Source of the DNA: Comamonadaceae bacterium
GTDB taxonomy: Bacteria; Pseudomonadota; Gammaproteobacteria; Burkholderiales; Burkholderiaceae_C
NCBI GenBank assembly: GCA_947450675.1
Contig: CANFWI010000017.1
Coordinates: 1 to 53,830 of the forward strand
DNA length: 53,830 bases
Reading direction: 5' to 3'
Shown here piece after piece: positions 8,483-17,145 of this stretch. A model generated the notes under the pieces. That model had not been told where the DNA came from. It saw only the letters and a list, made by a program, of their open reading frames with translations, and did no database searches. Positions within the stretch are counted from its first letter, which is position 1, and each line of letters begins with the position of its first letter. Both the position numbers and the translations under genes were made by a program.

Positions 8483-9418
8483 TTACCAACGCGTGACCAG
8501 CCCTGCCGCCAGCGTCGATGACTTCTCAAAATGTTTGGCGGTGAAATCGACAAAGGCCCGGACTCGCGCTGACATCTGCAAGCGCTGTGGGTACACCAGA
8601 TGGATGTCGGCCGGTGGTGTTTCATAGCCTTCTAGCACCTGCACCAAACGGCCACTGCGGACGTATTTGGCAATGTCCCACTCGGCGCGCATGAGGATGC
8701 CGTGGCCGTCCAGCGCCCAGTCGACGGCGATTTCACCATCGGTGGTGCTGAGGTTGCCGCGCACCTTGACGGTTTCCGTGCGTTTCCCCGAAGACAGCCG
8801 CCAGCTGCCGTAGGCATCGTCACCTTGGCGGATGCCCAGGCAGTTGTGCCGCGTCAGGTCGCTCGGCACCTTGGGCGCGCCGTGCAGTGCTAAGTAAGCC
8901 GGTGAGGCGCACAGCAAGCGCCGGTTGGGCGCAATTTTGCGGGCCATCACCCGGGCGTCGGGTGGCTCACCAAAGCGAATGCACACATCAAACTTGTCAT
9001 CGGCCAAGCTCGGCGGATCCACCGTCAGTTGCAATTGCACCTGTACGTCTGCATGAAGTTTGACGAAGCGTGAAATCAGCGGCGCCACATGGCTGCGCCC
9101 GAAACCCGGCGTGGCGTTGATGCGCAGCAGGCCTTGCGGCATGGCGTGCGCCTGCGATACCAGCTGCTCCATGTCGCTGATGTCGGCCAAAATGCGGCGC
9201 GCATGGGCCAGGTAAATTTCGCCTTCAGCCGTGAGGCTGGTGCGGCGCGTGGTGCGATTCAGCAAGCGCACGCCGAGCCGTTCTTCCACATGCGCCAGCC
9301 GTTTGCTGACGGCGGCGGTCGTCACACCCAGTTCGCGCGCGGCCAGTGAAAAACCACCGCAGCGAACCAATTCACTGAAAAAAGCCATCTCTGAAGGGGC
9401 TGAAGCCGAAGCGCTCAT
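8483..9418 (-). CDS. LysR-family regulator, DmlR/CrgA-like, of the tartrate/malate operon
   Basis: 311 residues from the start at 9418, which has AGGAGT upstream; longer starts at 9445 and 9475 are open but lack this site. The HTH is near residues 20-42 (GGFSLAARELGVTTAAVSKRL), followed by NRTTRRTSLTAEGEIYL, typical of the CrgA/DmlR subgroup. In Escherichia coli the DmlR gene is divergent from dmlA, and here the gene is divergent from a dmlA/ttuC homologue with 73 bp between starts. It is therefore the likely regulator of that operon in response to D-malate or tartrate. Confidence 0.92.
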   Translation of the reverse strand: MSASASAPSEMAFFSELVRCGGFSLAARELGVTTAAVSKRLAHVEERLGVRLLNRTTRRTSLTAEGEIYLAHARRILADISDMEQLVSQAHAMPQGLLRINATPGFGRSHVAPLISRFVKLHADVQVQLQLTVDPPSLADDKFDVCIRFGEPPDARVMARKIAPNRRLLCASPAYLALHGAPKVPSDLTRHNCLGIRQGDDAYGSWRLSSGKRTETVKVRGNLSTTDGEIAVDWALDGHGILMRAEWDIAKYVRSGRLVQVLEGYETPPADIHLVYPQRLQMSARVRAFVDFTAKHFEKSSTLAAGLVTRW

Positions 9419-9491
9419 TGATAACTCCTGGGTAAACAATGACATCACTTTAAGCGCTTGCAGAGCTTTCAACAATGGCTAAAGTCAGGCC
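9419..9491. promoter_or_regulatory. Divergent lysR-ttuC promoter region
   Basis: The 73-bp gap between the divergent starts must contain both promoters and the LysR site. It includes the 8-bp palindrome AAGCGCTT at 9452-9459, roughly central, within a more AT-rich stretch. This is a candidate part of the regulator's operator. No clear promoter hexamers were fixed. Confidence 0.35.
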
Positions 9492-10577
9492 ATGAAAACT
9501 TACAAAATTGCCTGTATTCCTGGCGACGGCATTGGCAAAGAGGTGGTGCCCGCAGGGCAAACCGTTTTGCAGGCGCTGGCCGCGACCCAAAACAAGTTCA
9601 AATTTGACTTTCACGCCTTCGACTGGGGCGGCGACTACTACCGCCAACATGGCGTGATGATGCCGGCCGACGGCCTGGACGCACTGCGGCCGATGGACGC
9701 GATTCTTTTTGGTTCCGCCGGTGACCCGCACATCCCAGACCACATCACCTTGTGGGGCTTGCGCTTGAAAATTTGCCAAGGCTTTGACCAGTACGCCAAC
9801 GTCCGGCCGACGCGCATCTTGCCCGGCATTGACAGCCCGCTCAAACGTTGCAGCGCGGACGACCTGAACTGGGTCATCGTGCGTGAAAACTCCGAAGGCG
9901 AGTACGCCGGCGTCGGTGGCCGGGTCCACCAAGGGCACCCGATCGAGGTCGCCACCGACATGTCTATCCTGACGCGCGCCGGTGTCGAACGCATCATGCG
10001 TTTCGCTTTCAAGTTAGCCCAGTCACGCCCCCGCAAACTCCTGACAGTGGTGACCAAATCCAACGCCCAGCGCCACGCGATGGTGATGTGGGACGAGATC
10101 GCCGTTCAAATCAGCCAAGAGTTCCCAGACGTCACATGGGACAAAGAGCTGGTCGACGCCTGCACCGCCCGCATGGTCAACCGGCCGGCCACGCTAGACA
10201 CGCTGGTCGCCACCAATCTGCACGCTGATGTGTTGAGCGACTTGGCTGCCGCGCTGGCCGGTAGTCTGGGCATTGCGCCCACCGGCAACATCGATCCCGA
10301 GCGGCGCTACCCGTCTATGTTTGAACCTATCCACGGCTCGGCGTTTGACATCATGGGTTTGGGGCTGGCCAATCCGGTTGGCACCTTTTGGTCCTGCGTG
10401 ATGATGCTGGAGCACCTCGGCTTGGTGCAAGAAGCCGCACAACTGATGCAAGCGATTGAGACGGTGACGGCTGATGTCCGCCTGCACACGCGTGACCTCG
10501 GCGGCCAAGCCAATACCGCGCAAGTGACCGACGCCGTTTGTCAGCTGCTGCGCGGTGAGCAACGGCGCGCAGCCTGA
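9492..10577 (+). CDS. ttuC: Tartrate dehydrogenase / D-malate dehydrogenase (TtuC/DmlA family)
   Basis: 361 residues, the standard length. It belongs to the isocitrate/isopropylmalate dehydrogenase superfamily: IPGDGIGKEV at the N-terminus, the substrate-binding segment FDQYANVRPTR, VRENSEGEY, and the metal-site region near HADVLSDLAAALAGSLG with FEPIHGSA downstream. The block WGGDYYRQHGVMMPADG and PDHITLWG separate TtuC/DmlA from LeuB. It oxidises tartrate or D-malate with NAD+ in the cytoplasm; with meso-tartrate such enzymes yield D-glycerate. A glycerate kinase at the end of the same operon supports the tartrate role, though D-malate remains possible. Confidence 0.92.
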   Translation: MKTYKIACIPGDGIGKEVVPAGQTVLQALAATQNKFKFDFHAFDWGGDYYRQHGVMMPADGLDALRPMDAILFGSAGDPHIPDHITLWGLRLKICQGFDQYANVRPTRILPGIDSPLKRCSADDLNWVIVRENSEGEYAGVGGRVHQGHPIEVATDMSILTRAGVERIMRFAFKLAQSRPRKLLTVVTKSNAQRHAMVMWDEIAVQISQEFPDVTWDKELVDACTARMVNRPATLDTLVATNLHADVLSDLAAALAGSLGIAPTGNIDPERRYPSMFEPIHGSAFDIMGLGLANPVGTFWSCVMMLEHLGLVQEAAQLMQAIETVTADVRLHTRDLGGQANTAQVTDAVCQLLRGEQRRAA

Positions 10578-10590
10578 GCGCGACAGTCAC

Positions 10591-10685
10591 GAGAACCCAC
10601 CCGACGAGACCATCTCATGCAGTTCAACATCCGCCATTTGATCGGTATTTTGTGTGTCGCCGCAGCGCCTGCGGCGATGGCTCAA
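10591..10685 (+). repeat. Imperfect direct repeat, copy A (RBS and signal-peptide region of first Bug gene)
   Basis: These 95 bp align without gaps to 12472-12566 with about 80 percent identity by my count. The repeat covers the ribosome-binding region, the start codon and the whole signal-peptide coding region (encoding LIGILCVAAAPAAMAQ here and LIGMLCIAAAPAAMAQ in the other copy). Similarity stops at the mature N-terminus. It suggests duplication or recombination at the 5' ends of the two Bug genes. Confidence 0.8.
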
Positions 10686-11582
10686 AATTATCCTTCGCAA
10701 GCTATCAAATTCGTGGTCCCATATTCGACCGGCGGTACATCAGATGCTATCGCTAGGCAGTTTGCTGTACGCATTTCCAGCGTACTGAAACAGCCGGTCA
10801 TCATTGAAAATCGGGCGGGGGCGGGTGGTACTGTCGGTACCGGGATGGTGTCCAAGTCACCTCCAGATGGCTATACCGTATTGGTCACACTTTCATCACA
10901 TTCGATTAATCCGGGTTTGTACAAACAGCTGTCATACGACACTGAAAAAGATTTCAAGGCTGTCACCTTGCTGGCTAATGGTCCGCAGATATTGGCGATC
11001 AACCCGAAAATACCTGCCAATAATTTAAAAGAGTATCTGGAGTGGGTTAAGAAAAATCCTGCCGAGGGTAACTATGCGAGCGGCGGGCAGGGCACTCCTG
11101 GCCATCTTGCTGCCGAGCTGCTGTCATCAATGAGTGACGTCAAGTTCCAGCACATTCCTTATCGTGGAGGTGGCGCGGCAGTCGTCGACGTTATTGGAGG
11201 GCAGGTTGGCGCGGTTTGGGTAACTGCTATCGCAGCAATCCCGCATGTCAAAGCCGGTCGACTTCGAGCCCTTGCCGTCACGACCAAGGACCGTGTGAGC
11301 GCCTTACCCAATGTCCCGACCGTTGCAGAGAGCGGTTACCCCGCATATATTGTTGACGCTTGGGTAGGCATGTTCGTTCCCGCGGCGACACCGCAGGACA
11401 GGGTTGACACGCTTTTTAAGGCAGCAACCTTAGCCTTGGCCGATCCCGAATTAAAAGCAGCGTTGTTGACCCAAGGCTCTGAGGTCATCGGGGGTACTCC
11501 ATCAGATTCCAGCGCCATTGTTTCTACTGAGATAAAACTCTGGCGAAAACTGATCGCTGAGCGCGGTATTAAAGCTGAATAG
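10617..11582 (+). CDS. Bug/TctC-family periplasmic solute receptor (2 of 7), low-GC
   Basis: 321 residues with a Sec signal peptide (to AAMAQ, residue 23) and the Bug hallmark IKFVVPYSTGGTSDA. Further family blocks are VIENRAGAGGTVGTG, PDGYTVL and HIPYRGGGAAV. It lies in the tartrate operon, 39 bp after ttuC and 23 bp before the HAD gene. Base composition is unlike its neighbours: A/T-ending codons and ATA, TTA and AAT codons are common from about 10690 onward, while the signal-peptide region has normal GC. This suggests the mature part was acquired by recombination behind a resident signal sequence. The ligand may be tartrate or a haloacid; this is inference. Confidence 0.9.
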   Translation: MQFNIRHLIGILCVAAAPAAMAQNYPSQAIKFVVPYSTGGTSDAIARQFAVRISSVLKQPVIIENRAGAGGTVGTGMVSKSPPDGYTVLVTLSSHSINPGLYKQLSYDTEKDFKAVTLLANGPQILAINPKIPANNLKEYLEWVKKNPAEGNYASGGQGTPGHLAAELLSSMSDVKFQHIPYRGGGAAVVDVIGGQVGAVWVTAIAAIPHVKAGRLRALAVTTKDRVSALPNVPTVAESGYPAYIVDAWVGMFVPAATPQDRVDTLFKAATLALADPELKAALLTQGSEVIGGTPSDSSAIVSTEIKLWRKLIAERGIKAE

Positions 11583-11605
11583 CCAATCGCATATTAAGAG
11601 CAAAA

Positions 11606-12328
11606 ATGACATTACCAAAGTTTCCTCGTCTCAAGGCTTTGATCTTCGATGTTCAGGGAACTGCTACTGACTTCAGGGGAACATTGATTGATGAAGCTAT
11701 CCGAATCGGGCGAGGACGTGAGGGCCGCTTCGATTGGGGCTCTTTTGTTGATGAATGGCGCGGTCTGTACCGCCCTGCGCTCGACGAAGTCCTGTCCGGG
11801 GCCCGCCCCTGGACTTCTGTAGACCTGATTTACAGAGAAGCGCTAGATCAGTTACTGACACAAAAAAAGATAGCTTTTTTTTCAGAAGAAGAGCGTTCTG
11901 AATTGAATTTTGGTTGGCAGAAAATACGACCGTGGCCGGACGTTATAGAGGGACTGGTACGCATTAAGAAAAACTACAAAATAGCTACGCTATCAAATGC
12001 GGATGTGAGTGCTGTTGTCAATATTTCGAAATACGGGGATCTTCCATGGGATGCTGTGTTCGCAGCCGAGATGGCCGGAACCTTCAAACCTGACCCACGT
12101 ACCTATGGCATTGCAATGAAGTACCTAGGGCTCACCCCGCCGGAGGTGATGATGGTTGCTTGTCACAAATACGACCTCAAGGCCGCAAAAGCCTTGGGTC
12201 TGCACACTGCCTTTGTAGCGCGCCCACTTGAATTTGGTTCGAACGGAAAAGTGGACACATCTTTTGAGCAAGCCTTTGATATCAATGCGCATGATTTTGG
12301 CGATCTAGCCGACCAGCTGGGCTGTTAA
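11606..12328 (+). CDS. HAD-superfamily hydrolase, haloacid dehalogenase type II-like
   Basis: 240 residues. Motif I is FDVQGT with the nucleophile Asp15, motif II is LSN (Ser130), motif III Lys161 sits in FKPDPRTY, and motif IV is YDLKAAKALG with Asp190. The late block ARPLEFG is typical of L-2-haloacid dehalogenases. Such enzymes hydrolyse 2-haloacids to 2-hydroxyacids, but relatives act on phosphate esters, so activity is uncertain. It shares the lower GC of the Bug gene before it, and both probably arrived together. Placement in a hydroxyacid operon fits release of a 2-hydroxyacid. Confidence 0.85.
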   Translation: MTLPKFPRLKALIFDVQGTATDFRGTLIDEAIRIGRGREGRFDWGSFVDEWRGLYRPALDEVLSGARPWTSVDLIYREALDQLLTQKKIAFFSEEERSELNFGWQKIRPWPDVIEGLVRIKKNYKIATLSNADVSAVVNISKYGDLPWDAVFAAEMAGTFKPDPRTYGIAMKYLGLTPPEVMMVACHKYDLKAAKALGLHTAFVARPLEFGSNGKVDTSFEQAFDINAHDFGDLADQLGC

Positions 12329-12497
12329 AGGTTTAAAGGTCACGGAGTAAAGATTGCTTTTTAGACGCCACTTGTAGGCTACTTTGCGGCGCGCCTTTAG
12401 TCGAGACTTAAAAATTAAAGCCTTTAAAAAAACACCATAAGAGCATCCTCAAGGATGCCGGTGTCCTTCACGCGAACCTACCTAAGGAGACACTCTC
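12329..12497 (+). promoter_or_regulatory. Intercistronic region with hairpin, between HAD gene and second Bug gene
   Basis: A 169-bp AT-rich gap within an otherwise tight operon. It contains a small perfect hairpin GCATCC-TCAA-GGATGC at 12443-12458, without a following T-run, so it is not a standard terminator. The last 26 bp belong to the direct repeat shared with the first Bug gene, including AGGAGA before the start. It may be a junction left by insertion of the low-GC pair, and may hold an internal promoter. Confidence 0.4.
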
Positions 12498-12566
12498 ATG
12501 CAATCGAAAATAAGCCACCTGATCGGTATGTTGTGCATTGCCGCAGCCCCTGCGGCGATGGCTCAA
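12472..12566 (+). repeat. Imperfect direct repeat, copy B (RBS and signal-peptide region of second Bug gene)
   Basis: This is the partner of the 95-bp repeat at 10591-10685. The alignment is ungapped from 26 bases before the start codon to the codon after AAMAQ. The two copies lie 1881 bp apart and bracket the low-GC Bug-HAD pair. Confidence 0.8.
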
Positions 12567-13472
12567 ACGGCACCGGCCATGCCCTCTTGTCCCGAGAAAA
12601 ATATGCTGTATTGGCAGGCCTTTCCGCCCGGCGGTGAGTCCGATTTATCAGCACGTCACCAACAGCTGGTGTTGAAGAAAAAATGCGCTGCGATTGAAAC
12701 CATTGTTCAGTACAAGGCGGGTGCCGGCGGTGGGCTGATGTGGGGACAAATGAACAGCTTGCCCGGCGACGGCCTGAACGTGGTGGGCATCAATTTGCCG
12801 CACATTGTTTTTCAGCCGCTCGAAGGCCAGGTGCAATACAAAACCGCCGACATCACGCCGGCTTTCTGGTTTCATTACACGCCCGACGTGCTGATCGTGC
12901 CGGTGAGCAGCCCGTATAAAACCTTTGCAGAGTTCATCGCCGCCGCTAAAAAAGACCCCGGCAAAATGAGTCTAGGCGGCTCCGGTCTGAACTCGGCCAA
13001 CCACGCTGCCCACGAGCGGCTGAATGCGGCTTTCAGCATCAAGAGCACTTACGTGCCGTACAAAGGCACGGGCGACATGGCGCTGGCTGTAGTTGGTGCG
13101 CAGATAGACGGTGCGATGGCCTACACCCCGTTCGCGATCGCCAACCAAACCAAGGTTCGGGCGCTGGCGGTGGCCATGGAAAAACGCCACCCGCTGATGC
13201 CCGATGTGCCGACTTTTCGTGAGCTCGGCGTCGACTGGGTTGACGGTGCTTACCGCGGCATTGGCGTGCCAAAATCGACCTCGCCTGAAAACCGCAGAAA
13301 AATCGCCGACATGTGGATGGCGCTGAACACCGACCCGGAGATGAAGGCGCTGGCCGCCAAAAGTGGCTTTGAGCTGGTCAACATCGGCAATGCGGAAATG
13401 GACGCTTTCATGAAGGAGCGCATCAGCCTGTACATTGAAGGCGCTCAGCGTTTGGGACTGGGCAAAAAATAA
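12498..13472 (+). CDS. Bug/TctC-family periplasmic solute receptor (3 of 7), divergent mature N-terminus
   Basis: 324 residues with a signal peptide nearly identical to that of the first Bug gene. The mature part is a more divergent family member: the usual VPYAPGG loop is replaced by WQAFPPGGESDLSA, and two cysteines (PSCPEK and LKKKCAA) occur near the N-terminus and could form a disulfide. Conserved blocks include YKAGAGGGLMW, VPYKGTGDMA and a typical C-terminal region. It lies 39 bp before the glycerate kinase start and probably serves tartrate or a related hydroxyacid. GC and codon use return to the genome norm here. Confidence 0.87.
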   Translation: MQSKISHLIGMLCIAAAPAAMAQTAPAMPSCPEKNMLYWQAFPPGGESDLSARHQQLVLKKKCAAIETIVQYKAGAGGGLMWGQMNSLPGDGLNVVGINLPHIVFQPLEGQVQYKTADITPAFWFHYTPDVLIVPVSSPYKTFAEFIAAAKKDPGKMSLGGSGLNSANHAAHERLNAAFSIKSTYVPYKGTGDMALAVVGAQIDGAMAYTPFAIANQTKVRALAVAMEKRHPLMPDVPTFRELGVDWVDGAYRGIGVPKSTSPENRRKIADMWMALNTDPEMKALAAKSGFELVNIGNAEMDAFMKERISLYIEGAQRLGLGKK

Positions 13473-13511
13473 GCGCTACTGTCGCTCTTGGGGGCAGTTT
13501 TTTTCAATGAA

Positions 13512-14903
13512 ATGAAACTGGAAACTGCTTTGACAATCGCCGAGACTCACGCCACCAGTGCCAACAGCGCGGGTCCTTCGCCGCAAGCGCAACCACGCGA
13601 ATTTCTGTTGAGCCTTTACCAAGCCGCCGTGCAGCGCGCCTTGCCGCTGCACAACACGGCGGCGTTTTTGCCGTCACCGCCCAGCCGTGACAGTGGCGGT
13701 CGCACCATCGTGATTGGCGCGGGCAAGGCGGGCGGTTCCATGGCGCAGGCGGTGGAAGCGCTGTGGCCCGCTGACGCACCCCTGCAAGGCTTGGTGGTCA
13801 CGCGTTATCAGCACATTCCACCGCGCCCGGTCGGGTTGACATCGCGCATCGAGATCGTTGAAGCGGCGCACCCGGTGCCCGATGCGGCTGGGTTGGCGGC
13901 TGCCGAACGGATCTTGGCCATGGTCCAGGGTTTGACTGAAAACGATCTGGTGCTGTGCCTGATTTCAGGCGGTGGTTCCGCGCTGTTGACGTTGCCGGCA
14001 GACGGCCTGAGTCTGCAAGACAAGCAGCGCATCAACAAAGAACTGCTGAACAGCGGCGCCAACATCAGCGAGATGAATTGCGTGCGCAAACACCTGTCGC
14101 GCATCAAGGGCGGTCGGCTGGCCGCTGCTTGCGCACCGGCGCGCGTGGTCACCTTGACCATCAGTGACGTGCCGGGCGATGACCCGTCGATCATCGCCAG
14201 CGGGCCGACCGTGCCCGACGCCACCACCTGCGCTGACGCATTGTCAATCTTGCAGCGCTACGCGATTCAAGTGCCGGCGGCTTTGCTGGCCGACCTTGAA
14301 AGCGGCGCGCTCGAAACCCCAAAGCCCGGCGACGCGGTTTTCAACGGGCACGAAGTTCACTTGATCGCTACCCCGCAGCAAAGCCTGGAAGCCGCCGCTG
14401 AGGTGGCGCGGGCCGCTGGCTTGAAGGCTTACATCCTGAGCGACGAGATGGAAGGTGAGTCGCGCGAAGTCGGTAAGGTGCATGCCGCATTGGCGCGAGC
14501 CGTGAAGCAAAAAAACCAACCGTTTGAATCGCCCTGCGTGATCTTGAGCGGTGGTGAAACCACGGTGACGGTGCGTGCGCAGTCGGCGGGCACCGATGAA
14601 AAAATGCGAGGTCGCGGTGGCCGAGCGGGTGAATTTTGCATGGGGTTGGCGCTCGGTTTGCAAGGCCAGCCAGGCGTGTACGCGCTGGCAGCAGACACCG
14701 ACGGCATCGACGGGCTAGAGGACAACGCTGGCGCTTATGTTGCACCCGACACACTGGCCCGGGCCCAAGCCGCCGGCATGAAGATCGAGCGCTACTTGGA
14801 TCGCAATGACGCCTACGGTTACTTTGAGCCGCTGGGGGACTTGGTCATCACCGGGCCAACCCACACCAACGTGAATGACTTCAGGGCGATGTTGATTGTG
14901 TAG
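13512..14903 (+). CDS. ttuD: Glycerate 2-kinase (TtuD/GckA, MOFRL family)
   Basis: 463 residues from ATG 13512; a TTG at 13488 in frame is an alternative. The N-terminal DUF4147 domain has VIGAGKAGGSMAQAVE and CLISGGGSALLTLP with the family basic segment MNCVRKHLSRIKGGRLA. The C-terminal MOFRL domain is clear in LSGGETTVTVR, GRGGRAGEFCMGLAL and ADTDGIDGLEDNAGA. It phosphorylates D-glycerate to 2-phosphoglycerate. Older literature calls this gene hydroxypyruvate reductase in tartrate clusters, but the fold is that of the kinase. With ttuC it completes a route from tartrate to glycolysis. Confidence 0.92.
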   Translation: MKLETALTIAETHATSANSAGPSPQAQPREFLLSLYQAAVQRALPLHNTAAFLPSPPSRDSGGRTIVIGAGKAGGSMAQAVEALWPADAPLQGLVVTRYQHIPPRPVGLTSRIEIVEAAHPVPDAAGLAAAERILAMVQGLTENDLVLCLISGGGSALLTLPADGLSLQDKQRINKELLNSGANISEMNCVRKHLSRIKGGRLAAACAPARVVTLTISDVPGDDPSIIASGPTVPDATTCADALSILQRYAIQVPAALLADLESGALETPKPGDAVFNGHEVHLIATPQQSLEAAAEVARAAGLKAYILSDEMEGESREVGKVHAALARAVKQKNQPFESPCVILSGGETTVTVRAQSAGTDEKMRGRGGRAGEFCMGLALGLQGQPGVYALAADTDGIDGLEDNAGAYVAPDTLARAQAAGMKIERYLDRNDAYGYFEPLGDLVITGPTHTNVNDFRAMLIV

Positions 14904-14932
14904 GTGCTGGCCGCACTGGTGAATCCCCATAA

Positions 14933-14975
14933 AAAAGGCGGTCGGAGCGTGAGCACCGACCGCCTTTTGTCAGGT
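14933..14975. terminator. Strong bidirectional rho-independent terminator
   Basis: A perfect 13-bp stem pairs 14933-14945 (AAAAGGCGGTCGG) with 14956-14968 (CCGACCGCCTTTT) around a 10-base loop. A-run and T-run flank both sides, so it can stop the glycerate kinase operon rightward and the Tsx-like gene leftward. Confidence 0.93.
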
Positions 14976-14988
14976 CTTTAGACGCTAA

Positions 14989-15831
14989 TTACAGGGCGTA
15001 GGACACCAGCACCAGCGGTGTGGTGGCTTTGCATTTGTTGCCGTTAAACCCGCTATTTGAAATACTGCTGTCGCAGCCGAATTTATTTTTCCAGTATTCA
15101 ACGCCAACGCCAGCGCTCAGACCACTTTTGGGGCCCATGACCGGAAACATGAATGTTGCCCGAATCAGGGTTTCCATGGCTGTTTGATTACCGAAACCAT
15201 CTTTACCTTTTGCACCGACGATGGTGGCGAAACCGCCAAAAGTGCCGTAACTTGCGACGGGAATAGACCAAGCCGAGTTCAGAGCTGGGGCTACATCAAA
15301 CGAGACAGACCGAGTTGTCGCATACGGGTCACCGTTGTGATTGGTTTCTTTATAAGCTGCCACACCAATGTCCCAGAAGCCTGCGCTGACTGGCATGGAC
15401 GCTGACATACCCAATTGCAATTTGCGCGGGGCAGGGGCAAAGGTGGTGTTTTTGGCACCAGCGTCGACGCGGGCCGTCAGGTTCAGGTCTTTGGCGAAGC
15501 CGTAGCCGGTTTTGTTGCCCGTCAAGGCATTCAAAGAAAAGTTGCGTTGGAAAAATCCATACCATTCTTGGGCGCCACCACCATTGCCGTTCGCTTGATC
15601 AGCGCTGTCCGACTTGAGCAAGTCAATGTTAAAAAGGTTGCTGCCCAGCTTGTCGCCGCTCACGTGCGTGAATGTCATGATGTTTTTTGCGACCTTGTCC
15701 GAAACGCCAGGCTCAGATTGGTGCGGCGCGTAGGTGTAGGTGACGGAGTTGCTGCTCCAGTCAGCGGCAAAAGCGCTTGAACTGGCAAGCAAAACAGCGG
15801 CAATGGCGGTGAAACGAGACACGGTTTTCAT
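14989..15831 (-). CDS. Tsx-like outer membrane channel (nucleoside-specific porin family)
   Basis: 280 residues from the start at 15831, with a clear signal peptide ending SSAFA before ADWSSNSVTYTYAP. The repeated aromatic/alternating pattern of beta strands, the segment KNIMTFTHVSGDKLGSNLFN and the C-terminal aliphatic/aromatic end (LVLVSYAL) fit the Channel_Tsx family. Tsx proteins let nucleosides cross the outer membrane. The purine block starting at 18640 makes purine nucleosides a sensible substrate, but this is inference; the pair with the next porin might serve other solutes. Two cysteines near the C-terminus (FGCDSS and NKCKAT) could form a loop disulfide. Confidence 0.75.
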   Translation of the reverse strand: MKTVSRFTAIAAVLLASSSAFAADWSSNSVTYTYAPHQSEPGVSDKVAKNIMTFTHVSGDKLGSNLFNIDLLKSDSADQANGNGGGAQEWYGFFQRNFSLNALTGNKTGYGFAKDLNLTARVDAGAKNTTFAPAPRKLQLGMSASMPVSAGFWDIGVAAYKETNHNGDPYATTRSVSFDVAPALNSAWSIPVASYGTFGGFATIVGAKGKDGFGNQTAMETLIRATFMFPVMGPKSGLSAGVGVEYWKNKFGCDSSISNSGFNGNKCKATTPLVLVSYAL

Positions 15832-16028
15832 GATCAATCCTGTTGTTGTAGTTGAATGCCGCAACAGCGCACGCTGTTCGACAAGTCACTATGCATCAGC
15901 GATGTCATTTTGTGAATTGTGTGTGGTGTTTTAAAGCAACTAATTGATGGGTTTGTGTGTATACCTTAATTTGTATAGTTAAAAGCTACTTTTTGATGTA
16001 AGGAAAATTTACAAATGCGAGCCCAAAA

Positions 16029-16062
16029 AAAGACATGGGCGAGGTCATCGCTCATGTCTTGT
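16029..16062 (-). terminator. Rho-independent terminator of the porin gene
   Basis: A 13-bp stem with one G-T pair joins 16030-16042 and 16048-16060 (AAGACATG arm) with a five-base loop. On the minus strand it is followed by a T-run (the A-run at 16025-16031), about 25 bp after the porin stop codon. Confidence 0.85.
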
Positions 16063-16083
16063 GGGTCAGCTTAAAGTCAAGGT

Positions 16084-17145
16084 TTAAAAATAGCTGAAGA
16101 TCAAACCGACGTTCAAGGTCGTGGCTTTTTGTCCGGCTGCCAAATTACCAGTGATGATGGACGGACCGGCAAAGTTCCAAGCCGAAGTCGCGCTGCCCTT
16201 GTTGTTCAAGACCGCGTATTGACCGTAGAACTGCAGCTCTTTGGTGAGGTTGTAGTAGGCACCAGCTGCAACAGTGTCAACTTTCAAGTTGGTCGAGCTG
16301 CTGCTAGATTTGTACACGCCGGCGTCAAACGAGGTTTTGTCGTTCAAGGTGTACGAGCCGCCAAAACCGGTCGTGCCCAATGCCGATGTGAAGGTGTCTG
16401 TTTTTTGGCTGGCGGTGATGCCTTTCAGGGTGAAACTGCCCAACTTGTAATTGGCCGACAGAATGTTGCCGCTGCTGTCTTTCTTGCCGACTATTTCGCT
16501 GCTGTAGGTCGCAAGACCCAGCTTCAAGTCGCCATTGACATAGGTGGCACTGGCTCTTGAGCCGGTTTTGATTTCCCCTGTCGCTGTCCTTGACTCGGGT
16601 ACATATTGACCGGCCAAAGTGAAGCCTGCCATGGTCGGCGAGGTGTAGCTGAAGGATGCGTAGTCGACCGTTCCCAAGCCGCCATTGGCATCAATCATGG
16701 CCAAAGAACTGCCAAAGTTTGAGCCGCCGCGCGGGTCACCCATCAGCACCGTTTTGAACGCCAGGTTGGGCTGCACACCCATCACAAAATTACCTGCGCT
16801 GCTGTTGATGTAAATGTTCTTTTGGCGATTCAGGAGTTCGCCGCCATTGCTGAAAAAATAGTAGCTGCTTCCAGTCGGTGTGTTGAGTGTGAAACCCTGT
16901 TCGAGTTGGACGCCCACAGTCAAGTTGGCGATGGTTTTCTCGACCTTCAAACCAGCAAAAGTAGGCACCACACCGCCGGTGATGAATTCTGATTTTGAGG
17001 CTGATGCGGCGACACCACCAGACAGCTTTGATGACGCCATGCCGCCGTCAATCAGCGCATAGAAGCTGGGGCCGTCTGCATAAGCCTGCATGGTTGCCAG
17101 CGCCAAGGAAGATAAGAGAAGAGCACGGGTTCGGGAAAACTTCAT
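16084..17145 (-). CDS. Gram-negative general porin (betaproteobacterial type)
   Basis: 353 residues from the start at 17145. A signal peptide ends near MQAYA, and the mature protein begins DGPSFYALIDGGM, close to the typical betaproteobacterial SSVTLYGLIDAG. Glycine/aromatic beta-strand repeats run throughout, and the protein ends in phenylalanine (IFSYF), the outer-membrane sorting signal. It would form a trimeric 16-strand channel for small solutes. It is monocistronic, with its own terminator downstream. The long open frame upstream of 17145 has no family similarity and is not included. Confidence 0.9.
   Translation of the reverse strand: MKFSRTRALLLSSLALATMQAYADGPSFYALIDGGMASSKLSGGVAASASKSEFITGGVVPTFAGLKVEKTIANLTVGVQLEQGFTLNTPTGSSYYFFSNGGELLNRQKNIYINSSAGNFVMGVQPNLAFKTVLMGDPRGGSNFGSSLAMIDANGGLGTVDYASFSYTSPTMAGFTLAGQYVPESRTATGEIKTGSRASATYVNGDLKLGLATYSSEIVGKKDSSGNILSANYKLGSFTLKGITASQKTDTFTSALGTTGFGGSYTLNDKTSFDAGVYKSSSSSTNLKVDTVAAGAYYNLTKELQFYGQYAVLNNKGSATSAWNFAGPSIITGNLAAGQKATTLNVGLIFSYF

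Noticed and set aside
12443..12458. Terminator after the HAD gene
   Set aside because: The hairpin has no T-run on either strand, so it does not meet the pattern of a rho-independent terminator.
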